A DNA stretch of 64,000 nt from Mageeibacillus sp. UBA1212. Its GTDB lineage: Bacteria > Bacillota > Clostridia > UBA1212. The notes under the pieces were generated by a model. It saw only the letters and a list, made by a program, of their open reading frames with translations, was not told where the DNA came from and ran no database searches. Below, in pieces: positions 51,459 through 61,180 of the stretch (its first letter is position 1; each line of letters begins with the position of its first letter). The translations under genes were made by a program, and so were the position numbers. Location of the stretch: NCBI GenBank assembly GCA_002309655.1, contig DBXM01000003.1, positions 16,382 through 80,381 on the forward strand. Reading direction: 5' to 3'.

Positions 51459-52481
51459 TTATCTATGGGGCCAATAAAGCTCCCGTATGTGCTTCAAGAG
51501 TCTGGGATCATGATACTTTGGCGGCTGCCTCCAGCAAATATCCTCAATTAAATCGTCTATCTCGCCGTCGTGTGATATCGATGAAATCCAGTTTGCCTGT
51601 TTTTCCGCAAGAGACCACACCCAATCAGAATGAAAGAAATCATGTAAGTAAAATGCAAATGCCAAATGCCCAACCTCATGACTAAATACCTTATCCAGCA
51701 TTTCCATTAGCGTCGGCGGATATAACGTCATGGATTTAATCATTCCAGACATATTCTCAGGCGCCAACAAAATAATAGTCTCCCCAGCATTCACATTACC
51801 CGACCCCAGCATAAGATTATTGAGCCCACGAGCTAATGATGCATCAACAAACTGAACATAACAACCCATGAAATCCTGGATTGAAATCAATTTTTTATTA
51901 ATGTCGACATTGTCCTTGATTGCGAGCAAACCATCATCAGCATTAGCAACAAGAATAATCTTGTCTAGGCAACCTATTGCATTTGAATGTTCGACATAGT
52001 GCTGAGGCGATGTGTGTTTGAATATGTTGTCCAGATACGAATCTATCTTTTCCAAATACCAGTTGATTTTCAAAGGAATCTCTGCAGCCAAACGGGATTT
52101 TCGGAAATTATCTGAACACAGTAACTCAATGTTATGGGGATTAAATAGTCTTGGAGCAGACTTTACCTTGTCCGACCATGAATTATTGTATATATCACAA
52201 TACAAATCATTGAATGCGGGTAAATTGTTGAATACTTCTATAGCCAATTTGCTATTGTTGTTAAACCCGGTACCACTCGCAAGGAAATGGTAGTTGGCTA
52301 ACTTTTTCCTTATGCTTGCTTCGCTTATTCTAATGTTAGCTTTTTCCAGATCCAGACACAAGTCCTTTGGCTTAATCTGAGGGCTAATAAGCGCTGCTCT
52401 GGCACACATTATTTCTTCTAAAGCATGCCAAGTGTGTTTCTTTTCATAGTATTTCAAATCTTCGTGGTTCAAATCAATCAT
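51459..52481 (-). CDS. HExxH-motif putative metallopeptidase
   Basis: 340 residues. The C-terminal part contains SHEVGHLAFAFYLHDFFHS (HExxH plus later His), then WSLAEKQANWI, a third-ligand Glu pattern like ImmA/IrrE-type gluzincins. The N-terminal half is all-helical and unrelated to any family I recognise. AT-rich, codon use unlike 20-40 kb, so likely transferred with the GmrSD-like gene upstream. No HTH; if an ImmA-type protease, its repressor partner is not adjacent. AAGGAAGAGG before the ATG. Confidence 0.65.
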   Translation of the reverse strand: MIDLNHEDLKYYEKKHTWHALEEIMCARAALISPQIKPKDLCLDLEKANIRISEASIRKKLANYHFLASGTGFNNNSKLAIEVFNNLPAFNDLYCDIYNNSWSDKVKSAPRLFNPHNIELLCSDNFRKSRLAAEIPLKINWYLEKIDSYLDNIFKHTSPQHYVEHSNAIGCLDKIILVANADDGLLAIKDNVDINKKLISIQDFMGCYVQFVDASLARGLNNLMLGSGNVNAGETIILLAPENMSGMIKSMTLYPPTLMEMLDKVFSHEVGHLAFAFYLHDFFHSDWVWSLAEKQANWISSISHDGEIDDLIEDICWRQPPKYHDPRLLKHIRELYWPHR

Positions 52482-52698
52482 AAATCCTCTTCCTTTCCTT
52501 TTGGCAATTGATTATGTAAGTCTAATTTGTTTTAAATCTAAATGATTTCCACACTCGTCTCCTGCGAATCAAAGATGTACTTAACGGCTTGTTTTTCCCA
52601 AAATCAAGAGGCAATACCCAGTTTTACCAAATCTTGAGTTTTCGAAAAAGAACATCATCACATCATTTCATCGTTCTTCACATCCAAGCGAATGGATC

Positions 52699-54636
52699 TC
52701 ATTTATCAGTAATCTCAAAAAACGCAAAGAGCGCCTTTTTCAGAACAGCCCTTCTTGTATCTAAAAACTTCTTGAAATTCTTAAGTTCAAAATATTCAAT
52801 AGTTGGCTCCCCATCCGGAACATCGTCCCCACACACATAATTATTTATTGAGTATTCGTGTAAATTGGGTTTTCTGTAATCTTTCAACCATTGAGAAAGA
52901 GGCTTATCATTCTTCTCGCCTCTGTTTCCATATTCATCAAGAAGTTGTAGATTTGCAAAATCATTTACTCGCTTTTTATAGTATTGATATAGTTCTTCAT
53001 TCTCGTCATTTCTTCCACCAAGAATATCAAAGAACAATCCCTCGTTTTCAGCTTTCTCATATTTTTTGGGATGCATGTGATCGACGTCATATTCGATTGT
53101 GTTGTCTGGTCTATTTTTGCGTGATAACAGGTAAAGAATCTGTTTTATATAATCACGGTCTTTTACATAATTCTTATCAAGAATAGCCTCGACCGCATCC
53201 CTTGATACATCAAAGAAAGTGCCACCTCCCGCTATAACGCTGTCATTTAATCGAGAAAAGTTGAATTCTCGTCCTTTACCAAAAAGAGTAATATTGTTTC
53301 TGTTGTTTTTGCCAAGCACTTCTATTATTTTGGACATTACTGTATCTGTGCTCTGCGCAAAAGCATCTGATACCAAAGACACCTCGTAATATCGTTCGAT
53401 CTCAACTTCTGCGGTTTTCGTTTGTTTGCCATTGTAATAAAAATAATAGACAATCGGTAAAAACATACTGTATGGCGTATTTCTGTCAAAAGTAAAATGC
53501 CCATTGACAAAGACTTTTTTAGCCAAAAGAAACGCTTTTTCGATTCTATCCATTATTTCTTGTGTAATAACTACTTGGTTCGAATGTGTCATAAAGAATT
53601 TACTAAACGACGCATTATCTTCTCTGAAAGCCAACCAAATAAAACGAAGAATATTATCCTGAGAAAATCTGCTTTTTTTACCGCTACCATTGTTTTTGCT
53701 ATTTATACTAGAAACAGCATTATCAAAGAGTTCCCATAAATTATCAACGTCTGAGCTTTTTGCAATTTGAGCGAACAATAAATCAGTTGGGTTCAACGGA
53801 CGCCCGCTTTTATTCAACCTGACAAAAACCTCAAATAGTTTTTCTATGGTGCTAACATTAGTATTAATTATACGCAAATCTACAATTGCATACGGAAGCC
53901 CGCCAGACTTAAATCGACTAATAATCGCGTTAAAATTTCGTTGTGCCTGGTCTTCGTGTTCATTGTAATACTTAACAACAGAATCGATTTTTCTAACTGT
54001 CGCATTGTCTTTACGCGTCTTTATACCCTTGACATTTTTATAGCATTTTTCATTTTCTGAAAAATCATTTATGAACTCCTTTATAAACGCAGCGGTTTTT
54101 ACCCTGTCATCACGACATTCCCAAATAGATTTAACCGGAACCCACAAATGTCTCTCTTCCACAAATCCGCCATCTGAATAATACCGGAAAGCCGATGGCT
54201 CTGTTCCGTCATAAAGCAAATTAAAATACAACAAGTATCTTTTATCGTCAATTACGTACTTGTTGTTCAGCCCCCGATAAAGAGCCGTTACCCTTTGCTG
54301 GCCATCTATAATACAATATCTTTTGTTGCTTTCATTAAGGAAGTTGCGTATTTTTCTGCTTCCTCTAATATCTGTTTGCTCTTCATTCTTATTTACTGGA
54401 TAATAATCAGTTATTTTACGATCTTCTTCGTTATTCAGTGGCCATAACAAAAGATTGCCAACCGGAAAACCCTTATAAAGACTGTCAAAGAAACTTGCTA
54501 TGTCTTCTTTTGACCATACCACGCCACGCTGAATGGCCGGTAAGCAAAAGTTGTTGCTCACAGCATCAACAATATCAGCGAAGCTTAACTCGCCTTGATT
54601 ATTTAAACGACCACTATTCCCAAGTTTATTTGCCAT
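52699..54636 (-). CDS. DUF262/DUF1524 nuclease, GmrSD-like type IV restriction protein
   Basis: 645 residues. N-terminal DUF262 (ParB-like ATP/GTP-dependent) domain with the hallmark CIIDGQQRVTALYRGL at about 105-125 and PAIQRGVVWSKEDIASFFDS. Toward the C-terminus, an HNH-type DUF1524 region: YDVDHMHPKKYEKAENEG and LQLLDEYGNRGEKNDKPLSQ. GmrSD proteins cleave modified phage DNA (such as glucosylated cytosine). Both halves are fused here, as in many genomes. Very AT-rich compared with the chromosome, consistent with mobile defence DNA. AGGAGG precedes the ATG. Confidence 0.85.
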   Translation of the reverse strand: MANKLGNSGRLNNQGELSFADIVDAVSNNFCLPAIQRGVVWSKEDIASFFDSLYKGFPVGNLLLWPLNNEEDRKITDYYPVNKNEEQTDIRGSRKIRNFLNESNKRYCIIDGQQRVTALYRGLNNKYVIDDKRYLLYFNLLYDGTEPSAFRYYSDGGFVEERHLWVPVKSIWECRDDRVKTAAFIKEFINDFSENEKCYKNVKGIKTRKDNATVRKIDSVVKYYNEHEDQAQRNFNAIISRFKSGGLPYAIVDLRIINTNVSTIEKLFEVFVRLNKSGRPLNPTDLLFAQIAKSSDVDNLWELFDNAVSSINSKNNGSGKKSRFSQDNILRFIWLAFREDNASFSKFFMTHSNQVVITQEIMDRIEKAFLLAKKVFVNGHFTFDRNTPYSMFLPIVYYFYYNGKQTKTAEVEIERYYEVSLVSDAFAQSTDTVMSKIIEVLGKNNRNNITLFGKGREFNFSRLNDSVIAGGGTFFDVSRDAVEAILDKNYVKDRDYIKQILYLLSRKNRPDNTIEYDVDHMHPKKYEKAENEGLFFDILGGRNDENEELYQYYKKRVNDFANLQLLDEYGNRGEKNDKPLSQWLKDYRKPNLHEYSINNYVCGDDVPDGEPTIEYFELKNFKKFLDTRRAVLKKALFAFFEITDK

Positions 54637-54702
54637 ACTGTATTCCTCCTAAATTTACAATTATTCTGCTATACATAAACACTTTTCAAATATCTTCTAT
54701 CG

Positions 54703-55245
54703 TCAATCGTCAATACATACAACTTTTTTCAATCTCCTGTTTCGCCAATCCCCCTTTTCGTAGAGACGCTCCCATTCCTGTCGCGTTCCCGGAAAGTAAA
54801 GCGTATCAATATAATAGTCTTGCTGAAGGAGAATCACCCCATCAGTACAACAAATTGCATCGAGGTCAAGATGAGAATTGATAAACTTCAAGCAAGAAAA
54901 TTCATAAATTGTTCCGCGGTACAATATCGTGCGCAATCCTTCACACCCGACAAGCGCATTAAATCCAATTTCTTTAACACTGTTGGAAATAGAGAGCGTC
55001 CTCAGGTTTTTACAGTGCTCCAGAGATTTAAAGCCTATAATTTCCACCGAATCCGGAAGATACAACTCTTCAACAGTTTCATTACAATTGAAAGCTTTAT
55101 ATGCTAACGGGGCTCCCCTTTGTTCCCTTGGAATATCTTTCTTGGCTTCGCCGCCGATTTATCTTACTCCAGACGGGACTATAACAATCTTGCTGTTTCC
55201 AATATACGCTTTCAAGATGTAATCTTCAACTATAAAATCATTCAT
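54703..55245 (-). pseudogene. BspA-type leucine-rich repeat (LRR_5) gene broken by an in-frame stop
   Basis: The ATG at 55245 (AAGGAA before it) opens MNDFIVEDYILKAYIGNSKI, then VIVPSGVR and TAA (55161-55159). The frame carries on without shift as IGGEAKKDIPREQRGAP, then the LRR_5 repeats LYLPDSVEIIGFKSLEHC and LSISNSVKEIGFNALVGC, ending KKVVCIDD. In intact relatives the R is followed by T/S and IGxxAF, so the TAA replaces one sense codon. The downstream part can only start at TTG. Broken, unless a read-through product is made. Confidence 0.75.
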
Positions 55246-55272
55246 GGTTTTTCCTTTCCAAAACAATTCGCA

Positions 55273-56811
55273 TTAATCTCCCGCCGCTTCCCGCAGTTTC
55301 TCCCACACCTTCACCATCGCGAAAGTGTCGAGCTCGCAGTACTTGAGCAGGTTGCGGCGCGTTTCTTCACGTTCTTCAGTTGCCATCGAAGCGAGCTTCG
55401 GAAAAACAGACATGGCTTCCCCGCCGTTATGGATTTGATCAAGATTGTGGTAGTCAAGCCCCGGGTCGTCCGGGAACAGCGCCGGCAGCACGCTCTTAAT
55501 CGAGAACGAATTTCCCATGGCCCTATTATAATAAAACCCGGACTGAAAAGGAACAAGCAAATCAAAAATATGTTCACGAATATTGAGAAGATGTTCGGAA
55601 AGGTCCGGGAAAGTGTCGGCGAGCCGCTTGATGATCGTGCACTCGAACGCCTTGTTGTAGGCGGTCACGCAAACGTTCATGGGGATGTCGGCGCAGAGCT
55701 GTTCGGCCAGGGCGCGGCGCGGGTCGGTTCCGGGCACGGCAAGGAACTCGCTGTGTTTGAGGGGGCCGCCTTCGTTCTCGATGTAGTGGAGAGAGTACTG
55801 GAACGGAATCTGTGTGTAGGGCCGCGTCCCGGGGTAGATCGGGATGACCGGCTGGACCGTCTCGAAGTCCAGGAAGTAGAGCGGGTACGAGAGGCTGTTC
55901 AGGAAGCCGGCGATCTCTTCCCGGTTGACATAGGCGTCGTCCCGGTTCCCGACAGCGAACTCCAGCTGCCGGCGCTGCTTTTCGTTCTTCAACTCGCCGC
56001 TCGCGAGCAGGGCCTTGAACGTGATGCGCCCTTTTTTGTAGAGTTCGATTTTCTTCTTGAAAGGTATGCGGTAGACGTCGAACACCGACTGCGCGGGAAT
56101 GTGCTTCGTGCAGTGGCGCCAGAACGCGCACGGGTATGGCTTGTTGCAGTTTTCATGAAGATCGACCGCCGGCTCGATGTTTGAGGCGAGAAGCTTCCCG
56201 GCCTCGGCCACCTTAGGCTCGATTTTCGCAATTTCATTCGCGACCTCGCCGGACACGTCGGAAATATAAAAAAGCTTCGACAGGTCAAGACGGCCGTCGA
56301 AAATGTAATCCCCGTTGAGGCACACGAGGAAGGTGCCCGTGACGTTCACGCCGCAGTGGTCCAGAACGTACTTCTGGTAGGCGATGTCGGCGACGTAAAT
56401 CTCCTTGTCGTCCTCGTAGGTGCCGTCATCCTTGCGGCGCTTGGTGGAGCTCTTGACCTCGTAAATCGCCCAGCCGTCACCGGTCTTTCGGAGGATGTCG
56501 ACGGCGCAGTACAGCCCGTTGTACGTGACCGACGCCTCGCAAATGACCGGCGTGCCCTTCGCCATCTCGGCCGCGGTGCCGGCAACCATTTTCGTTATGT
56601 CGGGAACGTCGCCCCCGCCGGTGTCGATCTCGACAAAATCGCCGAAAAGCCCCATGGCAAGGTCGCCCACCTCGCTGCCCTCCGCCATTCGCGAACGGAC
56701 TCCCTCGTCGACGACCGCCTCATCCGGCATGTATTTGCGCAGCCACGCAATCTTCGGGCACTGCCAAATGGCGCAGTATTTGGATTTTGAAAGGTTGGTT
56801 TGATTGCTCAT
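55273..56811 (-). CDS. DUF2779 protein: PD-(D/E)XK-like nuclease fused to DnaQ-like exonuclease domain
   Basis: 512 residues. The N-terminal half has the Cas4/RecB-like nuclease motif IYEVKSSTKRR (about 117-127) and scattered Cys (CNKPYPCAFWRHCTK) that may form an iron-sulfur cluster. The C-terminal half starts a DEDD exonuclease-like fold with YFLDFETVQPVIP (about 307) and ends with YCELDTFAMVKVW, matching the DUF2779 domain. It is an accessory nuclease common in Bacillota and phage-adjacent DNA. GC-rich here, unlike its left neighbour. AAAGGA precedes the ATG. Confidence 0.85.
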   Translation of the reverse strand: MSNQTNLSKSKYCAIWQCPKIAWLRKYMPDEAVVDEGVRSRMAEGSEVGDLAMGLFGDFVEIDTGGGDVPDITKMVAGTAAEMAKGTPVICEASVTYNGLYCAVDILRKTGDGWAIYEVKSSTKRRKDDGTYEDDKEIYVADIAYQKYVLDHCGVNVTGTFLVCLNGDYIFDGRLDLSKLFYISDVSGEVANEIAKIEPKVAEAGKLLASNIEPAVDLHENCNKPYPCAFWRHCTKHIPAQSVFDVYRIPFKKKIELYKKGRITFKALLASGELKNEKQRRQLEFAVGNRDDAYVNREEIAGFLNSLSYPLYFLDFETVQPVIPIYPGTRPYTQIPFQYSLHYIENEGGPLKHSEFLAVPGTDPRRALAEQLCADIPMNVCVTAYNKAFECTIIKRLADTFPDLSEHLLNIREHIFDLLVPFQSGFYYNRAMGNSFSIKSVLPALFPDDPGLDYHNLDQIHNGGEAMSVFPKLASMATEEREETRRNLLKYCELDTFAMVKVWEKLREAAGD

Positions 56812-56905
56812 CGTGTGGTCCTTTATACTCTTGTTGTTCGCCGGTTGTTCCCGGGAATGTACTGTTTGCGCTTCTTGTCGCTTCTTATTAGCTCCGCCGG
56901 TTTAC

Positions 56906-57322
56906 TTAGCCGCCCAGCATTTCTCTCACCCTGTCCGCGTCTGCCTGCGACAGATTGATGTCGATCGTCTGACCGGTGTTGTCGCTGATTTTCACCTCGC
57001 ACAGATCCGCGCCGGGAACCGCAGAAGTCTCAACCGAGCAGTTTTTCCTATTGATTACCGTGGTCTTTTCAACGCCGAGTTTTTCGTAAAGATAGATGAA
57101 ATCGCCGGTTATTTGGAGCGTTTTCGAGTCGCCCAGGTACTTGTCTGTGAAGACCGTTCCCGGGAGCGCGGTGGCGGTCGGGGCGTCGGTTGAAGGCGCG
57201 GGCGAACCAGCAGAAGGGACCGCGGTTGGTTCAGCCGGTCGCGGAACTTTTGTGGCGCAAGCGGAGGCGGCCGCGAGAAGCACGGCGCAGAGTATCAGGA
57301 ATACTATTTTCGGTTTGTTCAT
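56906..57322 (-). CDS. Small hypothetical lipoprotein
   Basis: 138 residues: a signal peptide ending ASAC (lipobox), a Pro/Ser/Thr/Ala-rich linker of about 30 residues, then a compact domain (VFTDKYLGDSKTLQITGDF, ISDNTGQTIDINLSQADADR). AAAGGAGG precedes the ATG. No family recognised; extracytoplasmic by lipobox. Confidence 0.65.
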   Translation of the reverse strand: MNKPKIVFLILCAVLLAAASACATKVPRPAEPTAVPSAGSPAPSTDAPTATALPGTVFTDKYLGDSKTLQITGDFIYLYEKLGVEKTTVINRKNCSVETSAVPGADLCEVKISDNTGQTIDINLSQADADRVREMLGG

Positions 57323-57385
57323 TGTCGCGGCCTCCTTTAAGCCGGTTCGCTGCTGAAATAGTTTCGCGCGCAGGCGTGCGGGATC

Positions 57386-58015
57386 TTATTTGTCATAATC
57401 GTGAAACCGGAACATCTCCAGCGCCACTATGACGTTCTCGAGCAGGAACGACCACTCCTTCTCGTAGCCGTGCTTCCACTCGCAAAGCGCCCTTAAGTAC
57501 TCCTCACGGTCATAGTACCGGAAGCCTCTCTCAAGCCCGTTCGCGAGGTCCGCAAGATCCTTGGTCAGCGATGTCATGTGGAACTTTTGGCCGTTGCCGT
57601 GGGGAGATTTTCTCAAATACTGCGCGGGAATGCCCGGCCCCAGAACAACATCTTTCGCCGCGTAAATATCCGTGAACGGCTCATCCTCAAACTCCGCGTC
57701 GTCGAGGCCGAATTCGCGACAGTTTACGATTGCCCTATGCATTTCAAAATTGATCTGCGCTAAAGCTTTGATCAGTTTCGGGGCGTTGTTGCTTGTCAGC
57801 GGGTGATTTTCAAAATGGTAGAACAATTTTAATGCGTTCTTCGCAATTCCTACCGCGCAGCAGTAAACGAGGGTTTCTGTCGGGCAGTCGTCTTCCTCCG
57901 CAAAGGCGGCCATGGCTCTCGCGGTGATTTTTACTTTTCTTGAGCTGTCCGGCTCCTCGCCGGTAGTTTTGGTTTCCGTCTCATATGGATTTTCGACGTT
58001 TTCTTTGTTGCACAT
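57386..58015 (-). CDS. Hypothetical cytoplasmic helical protein
   Basis: 209 residues from the ATG at 58015 (AGGAGG 6 bases upstream). An acidic N-terminus (ETKTTGEEPD) precedes a helical domain with NALKLFYHFENHP and an aromatic-rich C-terminus (YLRALCEWKHGYEKEWSF, LENVIVALEMFRFHDYDK). No catalytic motif is recognised. Not assigned to a family. Confidence 0.6.
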   Translation of the reverse strand: MCNKENVENPYETETKTTGEEPDSSRKVKITARAMAAFAEEDDCPTETLVYCCAVGIAKNALKLFYHFENHPLTSNNAPKLIKALAQINFEMHRAIVNCREFGLDDAEFEDEPFTDIYAAKDVVLGPGIPAQYLRKSPHGNGQKFHMTSLTKDLADLANGLERGFRYYDREEYLRALCEWKHGYEKEWSFLLENVIVALEMFRFHDYDK

Positions 58016-58066
58016 AGGGAACCTCCTGTTATTCAAGTTGTTAGCTGTATAACGTAACCGATCTTC

Positions 58067-58825
58067 TCAATCCTCTTTTTCCGCCGGCAAACCGAGGTAG
58101 CCCAAATTCCACCCGCACATTGCGTCAATCAATGTCCAGACAGATTCCTGGCATTCCTCCTGCTCGTCGTCGTAAATCTCCTTGTAGACGAACCTGGTCA
58201 GCTCGTGCACCAGCCTCAGTTCTGCCCGCGAATGAACGTCCTTACTGCAGCATTCACGAACGATCTCCACTGTCGGTTCGTACAGTTCATAAAAGTGGCC
58301 GGCATCGAATTCGTCCTCTTCAGAGATTTTGCTGTTCAAGTCATTCCATTCAGCAACAATAGCTTCAATATCATATCCTGTATCCATATTATCCTCCTGT
58401 GTCTCGTCAAATCTCAACTTTTGCGATTCACATTTTTCAAATCCCCTCATCACATCTTCAAAAATCTTCTCGTCGTCGTAAAGGAGATAAAAGTCGCGGG
58501 GAGCCGGCCATTCGTCGTGAACCATCCTAACCAGTTCGTTCGTAAACTCCTTCATTGAATCGTGTCCCGCGGTCAGCGCAACTTTCTCGCAGTGGAACAT
58601 CCTTGCATCCTCATGGTCAACTCCCTCATGCCAAAGCGCCTCCATTTTGCCATAAAAATCAAACGTCGTGCAGCCGGCGGCAAGAAGCGAATGCGCCAGG
58701 TTGGTTATAAAGTCCTTGTCGTCCGTGTGTTCGACCACAAGGAAGCAGGAAATATCGCGGTTGGGGTTGAACGCTGGCACTTCTGTGAGGAAGTTGAGGC
58801 ATGTAAGATTGTTAAAAACTCGCAT
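58067..58825 (-). CDS. Hypothetical two-domain acidic protein
   Basis: 252 residues. The N-terminal 120 residues have an alternating strand/helix pattern (ISCFLVVEHTDDKDFITNLA, CTTFDFYGKMEALWHEG), perhaps an alpha/beta fold; the C-terminal 130 are helical and acidic (DEEQEECQESVWTLID-like). No family recognised. AAAGG before the ATG. Part of a run of unknown minus-strand genes with shared spacing. Confidence 0.6.
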   Translation of the reverse strand: MRVFNNLTCLNFLTEVPAFNPNRDISCFLVVEHTDDKDFITNLAHSLLAAGCTTFDFYGKMEALWHEGVDHEDARMFHCEKVALTAGHDSMKEFTNELVRMVHDEWPAPRDFYLLYDDEKIFEDVMRGFEKCESQKLRFDETQEDNMDTGYDIEAIVAEWNDLNSKISEEDEFDAGHFYELYEPTVEIVRECCSKDVHSRAELRLVHELTRFVYKEIYDDEQEECQESVWTLIDAMCGWNLGYLGLPAEKED

Positions 58826-58859
58826 GGTGTTCTACCTTTCTTACCGAAGAGCGCAGTTG

Positions 58860-59990
58860 TTACCGCCAGTACTCTCTTTTAAACAACCCGTCTTTCCACT
58901 CGGGAGCGATCTCACTCCACTCAAAGCTTTCCGCATCAATCTCAAACTGAGGTTCGATTACCCATTCACCCCTCAGGTTGATAAATCCCCAGAGTTCATT
59001 CTCGGCGGATTGAGCTACTGCCATTCCGTTTTCTTCAAAACCTCCAACCATTAAAAATGATGGTTTAATTACCCATTCGCCTGCAAGGTCTTTATATCCG
59101 TATAACCCGTCTGCATTCTCGCAATCTTCATGGGGAATCGCAATATCCTCTGCTCTGTTATACGTCGCTTTAAGAACCCATTCGCCCTTCAGATTTATAG
59201 CACCCCATAGCTCATTGGCATTTGATTTTGCTTTTGCAAACATACCGTCGGTTGAATATAACAGTTCCTTAAACTCGGGGTTTACAACATATTTTCCGGC
59301 ACGATCGATAAAACCGTATAACTCATTATCAATAGACTGGACCAACGCTAAGCCACGCGAGAATGGGTATGCTTTCTTAAAATGGGGATAGATAACACTG
59401 CCGTTGTTTGTGTTGTCATCTATAAAACCCCATAACTCGGTACCAATTGCTTGGATAAGCGTTGGAGAATCCTTGTCAATACTAACACAATAGCAAGAAC
59501 TTAAAGTTGCATTTTTCGCAATTTCAGCAACCGAGTGTTCTCTTTGACAAACAAGAGTATCTATCAATAGTTTTTCTTCTTTTGCATCAAAGTAGTAGAA
59601 CGCTCTCGGCAGATCTTTGTATAACTTAAAATATCTGTCTCCAATGATATGTGAGCAGCCCTCATAACGCGGTTCTATGATCCAGTTTCCAAGTTTATTA
59701 ATAACACCCCAACCCTCTTTTACACCTTTCGCAGCGGCAAAGTCTGTACCCGGTGCGAAAGTACCTGCATTTGAAAACTTTGGTTCAATAATCCATTTTC
59801 CCCTAATATCAATAAATCCATACAAGTCGTTTTCGCTCGATTGGACGAGGGCAAGTCCATCTGTAAATGCTCCACGATTATCGAAATCGTGACGGACATC
59901 CTTATATTTCGGCGGAATGATCCATTTCCCGGCATCATCAATAAATCCAAACAAGCCGTCTTTCTTTACCGGGATACATCTGTTTTTCAT
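58860..59990 (-). CDS. WG/KWG repeat protein
   Basis: 376 residues made of about eight WG-type repeats of about 40 residues, each with a GFID or GAINLKGEW core followed by WIIEPKF-like text (LFGFIDDAGKWIIPPKYKDV, LYGFIDIRGKWIIEPKFSN, LWGAINLKGEWVLKATY). No signal peptide. The repeats form beta-propeller-like units of unknown ligand; families are found in surface and intracellular proteins. GGAGG precedes the ATG. Some repeats are fused by longer linkers, as in the centre. Confidence 0.85.
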   Translation of the reverse strand: MKNRCIPVKKDGLFGFIDDAGKWIIPPKYKDVRHDFDNRGAFTDGLALVQSSENDLYGFIDIRGKWIIEPKFSNAGTFAPGTDFAAAKGVKEGWGVINKLGNWIIEPRYEGCSHIIGDRYFKLYKDLPRAFYYFDAKEEKLLIDTLVCQREHSVAEIAKNATLSSCYCVSIDKDSPTLIQAIGTELWGFIDDNTNNGSVIYPHFKKAYPFSRGLALVQSIDNELYGFIDRAGKYVVNPEFKELLYSTDGMFAKAKSNANELWGAINLKGEWVLKATYNRAEDIAIPHEDCENADGLYGYKDLAGEWVIKPSFLMVGGFEENGMAVAQSAENELWGFINLRGEWVIEPQFEIDAESFEWSEIAPEWKDGLFKREYWR

Positions 59991-60085
59991 TTATAAATCC
60001 TCCATCGGTTAACCATGTTTTATACAAACTCTTAATATGTGCAACATGGGATGATTACCTGAATCTACGCAAGATTTAAGGGAAA

Positions 60086-60712
60086 TCACGACTGCTTCTG
60101 CTTTATCTTGTTGCTTGCATTCTTATCACACTGGTAAAGATATTTATCTACATCTTTAAATGATTTGCCACATTTCTTTAGTGATTTGGCGCCGTCAAGC
60201 CCTTTTTCAAAGATTCCCAAACATTTCCTAATATAATCAATGTAAGTACAAACAGCATCATCGTTTTTCCCCTGCGGCACTTTTTTTGAACTATCGGAAT
60301 AAGCGGTTCTATATGCTCTTGTATCTATTATTGGAAATGCATTTTCATTAAAGAAGTGCAGAATCGTGCTTGCCATTGCAATTCGAATTCCTTTTTTTGC
60401 ATCTAAGAGAGACCTAACAACCTTCTTGGTCTCATCTTCTCTATTCAAAACATCCTCAGGGCCACAAACCTCCTTGCAGAAATTAAAAACTGTCAAAAGT
60501 GATTCATTGTCAACATCGACTATACGGTCAACCTTCCACAAAACGATTTCGTTAAGGACGGGCTTTAGTTCTTCTCCATTGATGACACTCTTTTCTCTAA
60601 GAGAAACGACGTTGGTCTTAATGTTTTTGCCATAATCAGTTTCATCCACAATGTTGTAACTGTATTCATTTAATACTATTTCAGGATCTATTTCGTTTTG
60701 TCTGTTATTCAT
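60086..60712 (-). CDS. Hypothetical helical protein, HhH-GPD-like region
   Basis: 208 residues. The central part IRIAMASTILHFFNENAFPI followed by IDTRAYRTAY has the look of a helix-hairpin-helix DNA glycosylase-type module (PIIDxR pattern), but the rest does not match. AT-rich and Lys-rich at the C-terminus (CDKNASNKIKQKQS). GGGAG before the ATG. Assignment to HhH-GPD is tentative; could be phage-related. Confidence 0.55.
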   Translation of the reverse strand: MNNRQNEIDPEIVLNEYSYNIVDETDYGKNIKTNVVSLREKSVINGEELKPVLNEIVLWKVDRIVDVDNESLLTVFNFCKEVCGPEDVLNREDETKKVVRSLLDAKKGIRIAMASTILHFFNENAFPIIDTRAYRTAYSDSSKKVPQGKNDDAVCTYIDYIRKCLGIFEKGLDGAKSLKKCGKSFKDVDKYLYQCDKNASNKIKQKQS

Positions 60713-60755
60713 AGGTTGTTCACTCCCGAACTAATTTAGTTCTTATCGATGAAAT

Positions 60756-61169
60756 TCAATACGGCAAATCGTCCGGCATCTCAAACGTTGCGGTGTCGAC
60801 TTTCCAGTCTCCGAAGCTGAGAATTCCGCCATCGTCAACGGCCAGTTCACGCTCGCGTGCAGTAGCAATCAAATCATCATGAAAACTCGCCGCGATTTCG
60901 CATTCATAATCATCACAAAGGAAATTGGCTTCGCTGTCATACAGAGGGTCAAACAATCCCCACATTTCAGCGTAGAGCAGAACATAGTCGCGACTGAGTT
61001 CCGCATCGTCAATGCACATCATTTCAAAAAAATACGGCCAGGACGCGACCATCAGTTTGCCGTATTTCTCCGGGTCGAACGAGTCGCCCGAACTGTCCTG
61101 CAGGTCTTCCCGCATTTTCCTCCAGGATTCCCAAAGTTTTTCTATTTCCGGATTTCTAAAAGTTGTCAT
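60756..61169 (-). CDS. Small hypothetical acidic protein
   Basis: 137 residues, acidic, helical N-terminus (EIEKLWESWRKMREDLQD), with aromatic text ASWPYFFEMMCID and FGDWKVDTATF. No recognised family. GAGGA before the ATG and only 11 bases after the stop of the LRR/DUF6273 gene, so it is the distal member of that operon. Confidence 0.6.
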   Translation of the reverse strand: MTTFRNPEIEKLWESWRKMREDLQDSSGDSFDPEKYGKLMVASWPYFFEMMCIDDAELSRDYVLLYAEMWGLFDPLYDSEANFLCDDYECEIAASFHDDLIATARERELAVDDGGILSFGDWKVDTATFEMPDDLPY

Positions 61170-61180
61170 GTTGTCCTCGC

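Noticed and set aside
54438..54881. 147-codon plus frame opposite the GmrSD/LRR boundary
   Set aside because: Shadow crossing two minus-strand features, no Shine-Dalgarno.
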